Source: Candidatus Baldrarchaeum yapensis
GTDB taxonomy: Archaea > Asgardarchaeota > Baldrarchaeia > Baldrarchaeales > Baldrarchaeaceae
DNA length: 21,220 nt
Direction of reading: 5' to 3'
NCBI GenBank assembly: GCA_016840465.1
Contig: JAEOSH010000040.1
Location: 1 to 21,220, forward strand
In this document: in pieces, positions 14,794 to 21,220 of the stretch
Layout of the letters: every line of letters begins with the position of its first letter
Position numbering within the stretch: position 1 is the stretch's first letter
Program-made: the position numbers and the translations under genes
Notes under the pieces: generated by a model
Seen by the model: only the letters and a program-made list of their open reading frames with translations
Told to the model about the DNA's origin: nothing
Databases searched by the model: none

Positions 14794-14809
14794 AGTTACG
14801 ATAGTAACT
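14794..14809. repeat. Inverted repeat AGTTAC-GATA-GTAACT
   Basis: A perfect 6-bp inverted repeat in the divergent region between the epimerase and SHMT genes. It is a candidate regulator site; there is no T-run beside it. Confidence 0.4.
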
Positions 14810-14930
14810 TTCCAGTCCCCAAAATGTCACCTCGTTAAGCTTTTAAGGATTGGCACGGAGTAAGTAGGCGGTGCTTGGAGTACACACCATAAGGGGGTTA
14901 TAACAATCGGATGTAGTTCTCTCTCCTGTA

Positions 14931-16193
14931 GATAGCGCGGAAGCGATACGGCGAGTTTTCGACATTGTTAGCGCGCAGAACGAGTGGCGCGGGAGGTCCT
15001 GCATAAATCTCGTTGCTTCTGAAAATGTCATGTCGCCGCTCGCAGAGTACTTCTATGTTTCTGATTTTATGGGGCGATACAACGAGCACGACAGAAGATC
15101 CCATTATGCGGGCACAAAGTACGCCATGGAGATAGAAAACCTCTGCGTGAGCATAATAGGCGCGAGGTTCAATACGAGGTTCGTCGATGTCCGCCCAATA
15201 AGCGGCGCAATTGCAAATCTCTGCGCGTTCAGGGCATTATTAAAACCGGGAGATATTATAATTTCCGCTGGTATACGCGGTGGAGGGCACATGTCCGCGA
15301 CTAGATACGGCATTGCTGGCGTCATTGGCGTCAAGGAGATACCCATGGTTCTGATGGAGGATTCTCTCGAGTGCGACGTCGATGCAACGGTAAAGCTCAT
15401 AGAAAGGGTCCGACCAAAGGCCGTGATTTTGGGGAGATCCGTATTCTTGTTCCCGGAGCCCGTCAAGGAGTTAAGGGATCAGATCGACGATAGGATCAGA
15501 ATAGTATATGATGCCGCGCACGTTTTTGGGTTGATATGGGCAGGGGAGTTCCAGAATCCCCTCGAGGAAGGGGCGGACCTGATGACGGCATCCACCCATA
15601 AGACCTTCCCCGGGCCACAGGGTGGTGTCATAGTGGGTGCATCCGGCATCTCTGAGGATCTATGGGAGCGCGTTGAGCGGATGGTCTTCCCAGGGGTTAT
15701 AAGCAACCACCATTTGCACAGGCTTCCGTCTCTTGCGATAACTGCGATTGAGATGAACGTCTTTGGGAAAGCATATGCACGTCAGATACGTAAGAACGCA
15801 AAAGCCCTTGCAGAGAGCCTATATTCGTTGGGATTCAACGTCCTGTGCAAGGACAAGGGATTTACCGAAACTCACCAGGTGCTAGTTGATGTTAGGAAAA
15901 TCGGTGGTGGAAAGGTCGTTTCCGAGATCCTAGAACGCAACAACATAATCGTCACGAAAATAGCGCTACCATGGGACAGGGATGAGGACGCGACCAAAAA
16001 TCCGAGCGGCATAAGGCTCGGGGTGCAGGAAATGACAAGAATCGGCATGACAACAAGCGACATGGAGTATATAGCGGAATTGATGTACAGAGCAGTGATT
16101 AGGAAGGAAAACGTGGTAAATGAGGTGAAGGAGTTCCGTTCTGCATTTCAAGAAGTGAAATACGGCTTTTCCGTGGATAAGATACCGCTTTAG
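14931..16193 (+). CDS. glyA: Serine hydroxymethyltransferase, start codon not found
   Basis: A PLP enzyme interconverting serine and glycine and loading C1 units on the archaeal pterin carrier. Recognised by NEWRGRSCINLVASENVMSP, HYAGTKY, RPISGAIAN, VYDAAHVFGL, the PLP-lysine motif STHKTFPGPQGG, SNHHLHRLP, and RLGVQEMTR near the end. The first in-frame ATG is 15030, but the conserved codons upstream (VFDIVSAQNEWRGRSCINLV and on) clearly belong to the protein. This frame is open back to a TAA at 14901-14903 and contains no ATG, GTG or TTG before 15030. The start given (14931) is where similarity to the usual N-terminus begins, not a start codon. ATA 14946 or a 5' indel are possible explanations. 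Confidence 0.88.
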   Translation, partial: DSAEAIRRVFDIVSAQNEWRGRSCINLVASENVMSPLAEYFYVSDFMGRYNEHDRRSHYAGTKYAMEIENLCVSIIGARFNTRFVDVRPISGAIANLCAFRALLKPGDIIISAGIRGGGHMSATRYGIAGVIGVKEIPMVLMEDSLECDVDATVKLIERVRPKAVILGRSVFLFPEPVKELRDQIDDRIRIVYDAAHVFGLIWAGEFQNPLEEGADLMTASTHKTFPGPQGGVIVGASGISEDLWERVERMVFPGVISNHHLHRLPSLAITAIEMNVFGKAYARQIRKNAKALAESLYSLGFNVLCKDKGFTETHQVLVDVRKIGGGKVVSEILERNNIIVTKIALPWDRDEDATKNPSGIRLGVQEMTRIGMTTSDMEYIAELMYRAVIRKENVVNEVKEFRSAFQEVKYGFSVDKIPL

Positions 16194-16219
16194 ATTTATT
16201 TCTCATTATCCATCTTCCA

Positions 16220-17524
16220 TTATATTTTGAACCACATGTTGCGTATTTCGAAGTCGTGATGGCCTAGTTTTTCTGCTTTGCAGGGTCGTCCGGAGAGTAC
16301 ATCAATAAGGTAAGGCCATATGTGCTCGAGTGTCACCTGCCTGAGCGACTTCCCGTCCGAGAATATTTCCTCGACGGGTATGTATACATCTATGAAATCC
16401 CTAAGGTTTTCATAGGTCTCCCTGTTCGCCGTGACCTTTATCACTGGCGCAACGGGGGATCCCGTCGGTGTTCCCAGCCCGGTTGTAAAGATGACCGCGT
16501 GCGCTCCTCCCGCAACCATTCCGGTGATGCAACAGATGTCATGACCCGGGGTGTCCATAAAGTAGAGTCCGCCATTTCTCGGGATCTTTTTTGCATACCG
16601 CAGGACGTCTTTCAGTTCGATCTTTTTGTTGTGCCCTATCTTCAGGATTGTCCCTATGGACTTTTCCGCGAGCGTCGATATTCCACTTCGAATGTTTCCG
16701 GGAGTGGGATCCGCAATACCGAGGTATTCCTGAACGCCTTCCTTAAGCACCACGGTGGTTTCTATGAGCCTTTTCAGTTTATAGCGCACGTAATCTCTCT
16801 TCGCCCTCTCGAAGAGATAATCCTCGGCGCCTATCACCTCTATCGACTGACCAAACACGACGGTTCCTCCCCTGCTGATGAACTCGTCCACCACGTGCCC
16901 CACTCCCGGATTTGCAAATAATCCCGACGTCGGGTCGGATGCGCCGTTCCCCACACCTATCACGATCCTATCGAGGGAGCATTCGACTCTCTTCATTCGC
17001 CGGGCCTCATCGACAAGTTTCTCGACGACCCTTATTCCTATCCTCACCGCTCTCTCCTCTCCGGTCAACTCCCCGTCCTCCTTTCTTGCCAGAGGATGAT
17101 GCCTTTCCTGCACGTTGACCCAGTAGACCTTTACGCTTCTCTTTAACAGCCTATCATAGAGCCGGAACTTCTCCAAGTTCTCAGTCGGATCCTCGCCTCT
17201 TCGCAAAACTCCCTTACACATCTGTCCGCAGCCAAGACTTACAAGGAGGACCGCGTAGACGTTCGGGTGTGATGCCGTTCCTAACAGTGCATCAAATACT
17301 ATTTCCTGGTCGAACCCCACATGGCAACAACCAGAGTTGTGTAGTACCGGAACTACTCGATTTTCCTCGTATTCTCCCCATCTGACATCCTTGAATTCCT
17401 CGGCGATCCTCTCGACAACCCTGTTGACGCAGGAGGTAGTGGGCAGAATCAGTACGTGGTTGCGGATGCCGTAAACCCGCCTTTCGGGTCTTTTATATGC
17501 AAGGCACCTGTCCCTCAAACTCAT
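16220..17524 (-). CDS. UxaA-family dehydratase/lyase, large subunit
   Basis: A 434-residue protein of the altronate/galactarate dehydratase C-terminal family. Family blocks: SHPNVYAVLLVSLGCGQ, GNGASDPTSGLFANPGVG, ISRGGTVVFGQSIEVIGAED, ADPTPGNIRSGISTLAEKS, MDTPGHDICCITGMVAGGAH, FTTGLGTPTGSPVAPVIKV. Members dehydrate sugar acids (altronate, galactarate); the related SuyB splits sulfolactate to pyruvate and sulfite. The sequence does not tell these apart. Start: ATG 17524 overlaps the TGA of the upstream small-subunit gene as ATGA, with GAGGGG just before it, showing translational coupling. An ATG 27 bases further up is not needed. The pair forms the usual two-subunit enzyme. Confidence 0.85.
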   Translation of the reverse strand: MSLRDRCLAYKRPERRVYGIRNHVLILPTTSCVNRVVERIAEEFKDVRWGEYEENRVVPVLHNSGCCHVGFDQEIVFDALLGTASHPNVYAVLLVSLGCGQMCKGVLRRGEDPTENLEKFRLYDRLLKRSVKVYWVNVQERHHPLARKEDGELTGEERAVRIGIRVVEKLVDEARRMKRVECSLDRIVIGVGNGASDPTSGLFANPGVGHVVDEFISRGGTVVFGQSIEVIGAEDYLFERAKRDYVRYKLKRLIETTVVLKEGVQEYLGIADPTPGNIRSGISTLAEKSIGTILKIGHNKKIELKDVLRYAKKIPRNGGLYFMDTPGHDICCITGMVAGGAHAVIFTTGLGTPTGSPVAPVIKVTANRETYENLRDFIDVYIPVEEIFSDGKSLRQVTLEHIWPYLIDVLSGRPCKAEKLGHHDFEIRNMWFKI

Positions 17525-18102
17525 CCCCTCGTGAAGCTTATCAGCCCGCATCTTATCATCTTATAGAACTCTTTTACGAGTTCCCTGTACTTGGGGTTCC
17601 ATCCGTACTTTGTTGGCATTTCTATGAGGTTTCCGAGCCATATTTCCTCTCCCTCCCTGATGGTGGATGACGCCCACCCTATACGCGTGCCCTTGGGAAC
17701 CTCCTTGAGCAACTCGTGCTCTATAATCACATTCTTTCCAGCGCGAATCGCATCTCCCCTCTTTATGTTCATGGAGGCGATGCCTATCGTGAAGTTCGTG
17801 TTGACGAGTGAGAAGAAGTCGAATTTTGTGTCTAGGATAACTCTGGTTATGTGAACCACAGTACCCCTCGGTATGTCGATCGCCGCGATCCCTATCGGGA
17901 ACCCGAACTTCAGAACCTGCTCCTCCTCGCCTATGTCCGTGAGCGCAACCTTATGCCAGCGCGGCACTCTCGTTTTTAGGGTCAATTTCCCGATCACGCC
18001 TGTTCCTTCTTCCAGAACGTCACAGGTATCGCCCGGTTTGAGGTCCACAAGCGCAGTGCCAACGTTGTCCTCAGGGTGTACCTTGTAGATCACCTTAAAC
18101 AT
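17521..18102 (-). CDS. SAF-domain small subunit of the UxaA-type enzyme, with extra C-terminal region
   Basis: A 193-residue protein. Residues 1-85 are the SAF domain found at the N-terminus of altronate dehydratase or in the separate small subunit (SuyA/UxaA1 type): HPEDNVGTALVDLKPGD, then VPRWHKVALTDI and VLKFGFPIGIAAIDIPRGT, with the conserved His. A further region of about 105 residues (TRVILDTKFDFFS to the end) has no counterpart in the usual small subunit of about 100 residues. Its SMNIKRGDAIRAGKNVI segment looks like a second SAF-type hairpin. The start is ATG 18102 rather than a TTG four codons upstream; a TATA-like TAAATT lies at 18121-18126. The substrate is unknown. Confidence 0.83.
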   Translation of the reverse strand: MFKVIYKVHPEDNVGTALVDLKPGDTCDVLEEGTGVIGKLTLKTRVPRWHKVALTDIGEEEQVLKFGFPIGIAAIDIPRGTVVHITRVILDTKFDFFSLVNTNFTIGIASMNIKRGDAIRAGKNVIIEHELLKEVPKGTRIGWASSTIREGEEIWLGNLIEMPTKYGWNPKYRELVKEFYKMIRCGLISFTRG

Positions 18103-18120
18103 TTTTATCCCCAATGCAAA

Positions 18121-18126
18121 AATTTA
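18121..18126 (-). promoter_or_regulatory. TATA-like box of the UxaA-type operon
   Basis: AATTTA/TAAATT, centred about 21 bp before ATG 18102. It implies little or no leader. Confidence 0.4.
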
Positions 18127-18189
18127 CGTCGTGAAATGACCGTAGGGTTATCGGGCTAGAGATAGTTCCTCGAGAGTATTAATTACCGT

Positions 18190-18195
18190 TTTTAT
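18190..18195 (+). promoter_or_regulatory. TATA-like box of the aspartic protease gene
   Basis: TTTTAT, centred 25-26 bp before GTG 18218. It favours a leaderless GTG start over ATG 18224. Confidence 0.45.
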
Positions 18196-18217
18196 CGCAG
18201 GCGCGCGGATCCCGGGA

Positions 18218-18625
18218 GTGATCATGATGGTACTGGTTAGAGCGTCGGTCGAATTTGAAGGGTTTAAGGGGAAAATTTCGGGTGTCGCCCTCGTCGATAC
18301 CGGGTCTGCGTTGACACTACTTGACAGGAGCATTGCCGATCGAATAGGAACTAGGACCATCGGGAGGAGAGTTAAGATCATAGTTGCGGATGGACATGAA
18401 ATTTTCGCGGACCTCGCGATCGTCAATAAGGTAGTCGTGGAAGGGGAGGAGTTGCCCGGCGCTCACGTTGGGCTGATGGACTTTCCCGAAAAACTTGCAA
18501 AGAGACTCAGAGAGTTGAATTTGTCCGAGTGGTGCGTTATCGGGATGTCGACCCTTGAGATATTGGGGCTATTTCCCAATACGCTGACCGGAAAGGTAGA
18601 GAAGGGGAGTGCACTCCTGATATGA
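18218..18625 (+). CDS. Retropepsin-like aspartic protease family protein
   Basis: A 135-residue protein, the size of a single-domain (dimeric) retropepsin. The active-site motif ALVDTGSALTLLD has Asp27-Thr28-Gly29. A flap-like strand region (VKIIVADGHEIFADLAIV) follows, and the C-terminal VIGMSTLEILGLFPNTLTGK matches the closing hydrophobic-Gly block of this family in archaea and bacteria. No signal peptide or membrane segment, so it should act in the cytoplasm as a dimer. The substrate is unknown; archaeal members are mostly uncharacterised. Alternative start ATG 18224 is preceded by GGGAG. Confidence 0.82.
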   Translation: MIMMVLVRASVEFEGFKGKISGVALVDTGSALTLLDRSIADRIGTRTIGRRVKIIVADGHEIFADLAIVNKVVVEGEELPGAHVGLMDFPEKLAKRLRELNLSEWCVIGMSTLEILGLFPNTLTGKVEKGSALLI

Positions 18626-18657
18626 CACGTAAGGTAGTAACGATTTATAACAAGTAA

Positions 18658-18780
18658 ATGCATGTTATTAGGGATGTGATCATCGTAGACGGGGTGACAA
18701 GCATAAAAGTCGACTCGAAGATCTGGAAAAAGGTGAAGATTTTGGGCAATAGAGGAAGGAGTAACCGTGCGGGGATCTGA
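18658..18780 (+). CDS. Possible small ribbon-helix-helix-like protein
   Basis: A 40-codon frame too short for most gene callers. TSIKVDSKIWKKVKILG resembles the beta strand and first helix of ribbon-helix-helix antitoxins (TSIKVDxxLWKKVK...), but the frame stops soon after, so it would be truncated. Starts possible: ATG 18658, GTG 18676 (about 29 bp after TTTATA at 18644-18649) or GTG 18694. It is followed at 18801 by another small ORF. It could be the remnant of an antitoxin gene. Confidence 0.4.
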   Translation: MHVIRDVIIVDGVTSIKVDSKIWKKVKILGNRGRSNRAGI

Positions 18781-18800
18781 AATTGTGATAAGGATTAGAG

Positions 18801-19037
18801 ATGGAAGTACAGGAGGAGGTTTTGAAGGTTTTAAGAGCCGAGCGCGCCTCGGGAAGAGTGTCGTTTACGATAAAAATCGATAAATCGGTGATTGAGATCG
18901 TCAGAGAGGGAGATCTTGTTGAAGCGCTTTACGTAGTGAGGGCAATTCTTCACACCTCGAGGGAACAATTCCGAGTTTGGTCTTATATATATATATCTCA
19001 ATTGGTTTTTGGCAGTATTGAACTAGAAGAAGCTTAA
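18801..19037 (+). CDS. Small protein of unknown function
   Basis: A 78-residue protein with AAGGA 6 nt before ATG 18801. It has a helical N-terminus (EVQEEVLKVLRAERASG), a strand FTIKIDKSVIEIV, a helix, and an aromatic/hydrophobic end (VWSYIYISQLVFGSIELEEA). It has no motif I can name. It follows the possible RHH ORF by 20 bp on the same strand, which recalls a toxin-antitoxin layout, but neither half is convincing by sequence. Confidence 0.5.
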   Translation: MEVQEEVLKVLRAERASGRVSFTIKIDKSVIEIVREGDLVEALYVVRAILHTSREQFRVWSYIYISQLVFGSIELEEA

Positions 19038-19105
19038 AATGCGAAATTTGGATTAAAAATCGTATTACGTAATGATCGTTTTACGATGCACGGCGAGGTG
19101 TAAAG

Positions 19106-20143
19106 GTGGTGGGAGTGCGCATAGGTGGAAAGCTTTACGTTTCGAGGCCCATATCTGCGGGTATTTTCCTATCTTATAAGTGCTCTGGCGAGTGTAGGCA
19201 CTGCATGTACGCTTGTTCTTCCCGCTGGAGTGACGATTGGATCTCTGAGAAGGACTTGGAGGAAGTCCTCTCCCAGCTTTCGGCTTTCATTCAGCCCAGT
19301 CCTCTCGGTCCGGATAAGGTTGGGATAAACTATGGTCTCCACATTACCGGTGGAGAACCATTTCTCAAATTCAAACTTCTCTTGAAAGCCGTTAGGATCG
19401 CGCATGAACTCGGGATCCCCTCAATATTTGTTGAGACGAACTGCTTTTGGTGCACCACCGATGATATTACGAGGAAGAGGTTTTTGGAGTTGAAGGATGC
19501 GGGTTTAAACGGAGTTCTGATCAGTGTCAATCCCTTTGTGGTTGAGCACGTGCCATTTGAGAGGATCGATAGGGCAATCAGAATAGGAAGGGATATTTTC
19601 GGGGCAAACGTTCTCGTGTATCAGGAGATCTTTTATGAGCAGTTTAAGAGTCTTGGTGTTCGCGGAACCCTCTCTTTTGAGGAGTACCTACGCATGGCGG
19701 GGTTCAGAGGCTTAATGTTTGCCGAACTACTTCCCATGGGGAGAGCGTGTTACAGACTTGGCCATTTGTTTGAAAAGTTTCCAGCCAGGTATTTCTTCGG
19801 AGAGTCATGCGTTGCGGATTTGACACGTGGCTGGCATGTCCATGTCGACAATTATTGCAATTTTATGCCCGGCTACTGTGGAGGAATTTCCTTAGGTGAT
19901 GCTAGGGACCTTAACTCTATATGCGGAGGGATAGATTTGGAGGAACGCCCAATTCTCAAATTCCTCGCGAGAGATCTGAAGGAGTTATTTGAGTTTGCGG
20001 TCAAGAAGTTCGGGTACGAGGAGAGGAGGGACGGCTATGTCTCCAAGTGTCATCTCTGCCTCGATATAAGGAGACACATAGTGATGCGGACCGAAGGATT
20101 TGAGGAACTTGGTCCGAGGGAGTTTTACTTCCACTTGGAATAA
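19106..20143 (+). CDS. Radical SAM enzyme with extra cysteines, substrate unknown
   Basis: A 345-residue protein. The cluster motif is CSGECRHC (Cys26, Cys30, Cys33), the standard CxxxCxxC, with a further Cys37. GGEP (82-85) binds SAM. The C-terminal third has many cysteines: SC before VADLTRGW, NYC, GYCGG, SICGG, and KCHLC, with a SPASM-like pattern of DxxCNxxPGYCGG, so one or two auxiliary Fe-S clusters are likely (inference). SPASM proteins often modify peptides, but no obvious precursor peptide was identified nearby. Start: GTG 19106 or 19109, after GAGGTG at 19095-19100. A TATA-like ATTAAAAAT lies near 19053-19060. Confidence 0.84.
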   Translation: MVGVRIGGKLYVSRPISAGIFLSYKCSGECRHCMYACSSRWSDDWISEKDLEEVLSQLSAFIQPSPLGPDKVGINYGLHITGGEPFLKFKLLLKAVRIAHELGIPSIFVETNCFWCTTDDITRKRFLELKDAGLNGVLISVNPFVVEHVPFERIDRAIRIGRDIFGANVLVYQEIFYEQFKSLGVRGTLSFEEYLRMAGFRGLMFAELLPMGRACYRLGHLFEKFPARYFFGESCVADLTRGWHVHVDNYCNFMPGYCGGISLGDARDLNSICGGIDLEERPILKFLARDLKELFEFAVKKFGYEERRDGYVSKCHLCLDIRRHIVMRTEGFEELGPREFYFHLE

Positions 20144-20453
20144 TGGTGAATGGTTAAGTACCTTTTCTGAGAGGTTTGAAGATCGTTTCCCAGAACTACT
20201 AATTTGTTGGAATGAGGTTATGGTGCCGTTCGGTGTTTATTCGGGGTTAGGAGGTCGACGTACCAATTTAATGCAATTATGAGGTGTATGAACGGGTTTT
20301 GAGGCCAAAAAAATGTTGTCTGAAAGTGCTTATAAGGATGGATTGCGAACACGGAGTCTGATGGATTTCCATGGGTCGATTCCTTGGCGTGCTCCATACG
20401 GCAAAAAGAGTTTAAGATCCACGTGCATATTGGCATTAGGCAGGTGAAGTGCG
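20144..20453. other. Intergenic region upstream of thrS
   Basis: No convincing gene. It holds an A7 run at 20306-20312, a TATA-like CTTATAAGG near 20330-20338 followed by an imperfect hairpin region (ATGG/CCAT within GGAG/CTCC, about 20355-20397), and the nearer TATA-like AGTTTAAGA at 20408-20416. A 44-codon frame at 20312-20446 overlaps the promoter and is probably chance. Confidence 0.35.
20408..20416 (+). promoter_or_regulatory. TATA box of thrS
   Basis: AGTTTAAGA predicts a start near 20437, leaving a leader of about 17 nt that includes AGGTGA (20442-20447). Confidence 0.45.
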
Positions 20454-21220
20454 GTGCGCATGGTCCTACTTCATAGCGACTGGATAGAATTTGAACCACG
20501 TGAGAAGGCGGTTAGAGTTGCGGAGGAAACTGAGAAGAGAAGGATCAGGGTCGAAGAAGCGCTTGTCGTCATGGTCAGCGTAGAGAGGGGTGATGACGAA
20601 AAGGTTGTGGAGCGGGCTACTGACGAGATCATGGATGTCTATGAGCGGGTCAGGGCTGAGCGCATCTTGCTCTACCCATGGGCGCATCTCAGTAGCAACC
20701 TGGCGCCGCCCGATCAGGCGTTAGACATTATGAGGGCGCTGGAGCAAAAGATAAGGGAGCGGGGTGTGGAGGTTCACAGGGCTCCCTTCGGATGGTACAA
20801 GGCGTTCACCATATCCGTGAAGGGGCATCCGCTCTCCGAGTTGTCAAGGGAGGTGAGGGCGGAGGAGGTCAAGGAGGAAAAGAGGCCGGCGGTCGCGGAG
20901 CGGAAGTACGTTATAGTGACCCCGGATGGGGAGGAATTGGACCCGGAATCCGTGGATTTGTCGCAGTATAATGAGGACTTCCGCATACTCGTGAAGAAGG
21001 AGGCGCTGAAGGAGCCGTTGCCCGGAGGAGAAGCGAAGCTTGTCGAGTACCTTAGAAGGTTTGGTTTCGAGTGGGAGTCGTTTTCCGATTACGGGCATAT
21101 GAGGATGGGGCCCTATGCGGCTTTGATTTTCGATCTGGCGGCGGATTATTCGAGAATGGTTGTCCGAAAGTTGGGCATACCCATTTTTGAAGTTAAGGGA
21201 ACTGCATTTTTCAACCTTAG
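20454..21220 (+). CDS. thrS: Threonyl-tRNA synthetase, archaeal type (partial, 3' end missing)
   Basis: Charges tRNA-Thr. The 255 codons present cover the archaeal N-terminal editing domain (about residues 1-145), which is related to D-aminoacyl-tRNA deacylase and removes misacylated Ser. They also cover the beginning of the catalytic part, with GHMRMGPYAAL and FEVKGTAFFNL, matching the family. GTG 20454 gives MRMVLLHSDWIEFE, which matches the usual MRxLLIHSDYIEYE opening, and AGGTGA lies 6 nt upstream. ATG 20460 would drop two residues and has poor spacing. The frame is open to the window end. Confidence 0.93.
   Translation, partial: MRMVLLHSDWIEFEPREKAVRVAEETEKRRIRVEEALVVMVSVERGDDEKVVERATDEIMDVYERVRAERILLYPWAHLSSNLAPPDQALDIMRALEQKIRERGVEVHRAPFGWYKAFTISVKGHPLSELSREVRAEEVKEEKRPAVAERKYVIVTPDGEELDPESVDLSQYNEDFRILVKKEALKEPLPGGEAKLVEYLRRFGFEWESFSDYGHMRMGPYAALIFDLAADYSRMVVRKLGIPIFEVKGTAFFNL

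Noticed and set aside
20361-20390. A TΨC-arm-like GGGTCGATTCC upstream of thrS
   Set aside because: One base is missing from the loop, and no matching acceptor or anticodon stem is present.
20312-20446. A 44-codon ORF before thrS
   Set aside because: It overlaps the likely thrS promoter, lacks a ribosome binding site and has no protein-like pattern.
20585-20625. GTGATGA...CTGA inside thrS as a C/D RNA
   Set aside because: The boxes are about 23 nt apart with no D'/C' boxes, and they lie within coding sequence.

Overview
The window reads as a stretch of an archaeal chromosome, most likely from a thermophilic member of the Thermoproteota/TACK group. Pointers are an archaeal-type threonyl-tRNA synthetase, an archaeal serine hydroxymethyltransferase, a sulfide-type Thi4 with His in place of the sulfur-donating Cys, an HTH-phosphoribosyltransferase regulator, a GvpD/KaiC-like ATPase, TATA boxes about 25-27 bp upstream of start codons (leaderless mRNAs), and a textbook archaeal C/D box guide RNA. 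The species cannot be named from the sequence. No rRNA, tRNA, CRISPR array, transposase or phage gene was seen.

Layout. 1-2029: the tail of a radical SAM gene, a small Cys-tailed helical protein, and on the minus strand a hypA-DUF362 operon. 2030-4300: a zone rich in non-coding sequence with a C/D box sRNA (about 2131-2190, minus), a membrane zinc-ribbon gene converging on and overlapping a small cysteine-rich gene, a GC-rich segment that folds strongly and has its own TATA box (about 3208-3352, minus; an unidentified RNA candidate), and a coiled-coil protein. 4290-6963: an unknown protein, a possible leader ORF, an HTH-PRTase regulator, and converging thi4. 7053-11911: a GvpD-like ATPase gene divergent from a 3.1-kb gene for a degenerate protein kinase fused to about 19 TPR repeats. 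12074-14676: an all-helical unknown protein, a minimal nucleotidyltransferase with a decayed HEPN partner, and a sugar-nucleotide-type epimerase. 14931-18102: an SHMT gene whose conserved N-terminus has no canonical start codon, then a two-gene UxaA-type (sugar-acid dehydratase or sulfo-lyase) operon with ATGA coupling. 18218-21220: a retropepsin-like aspartic protease, two small ORFs, an unassigned radical SAM enzyme with extra cysteines, and the 5' part of thrS running off the end.

Most genes are single units with their own promoter. The true operons are hypA-DUF362, the UxaA pair and the HEPN-MNT remnant. The ATPase and pseudokinase-TPR genes share one divergent intergenic region and may belong together in signalling. 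The observations most worth following are the structured RNA candidate, the C/D sRNA, the multiply broken HEPN gene beside an intact nucleotidyltransferase, the start-less SHMT gene, and the pseudokinase-TPR/ATPase pair.
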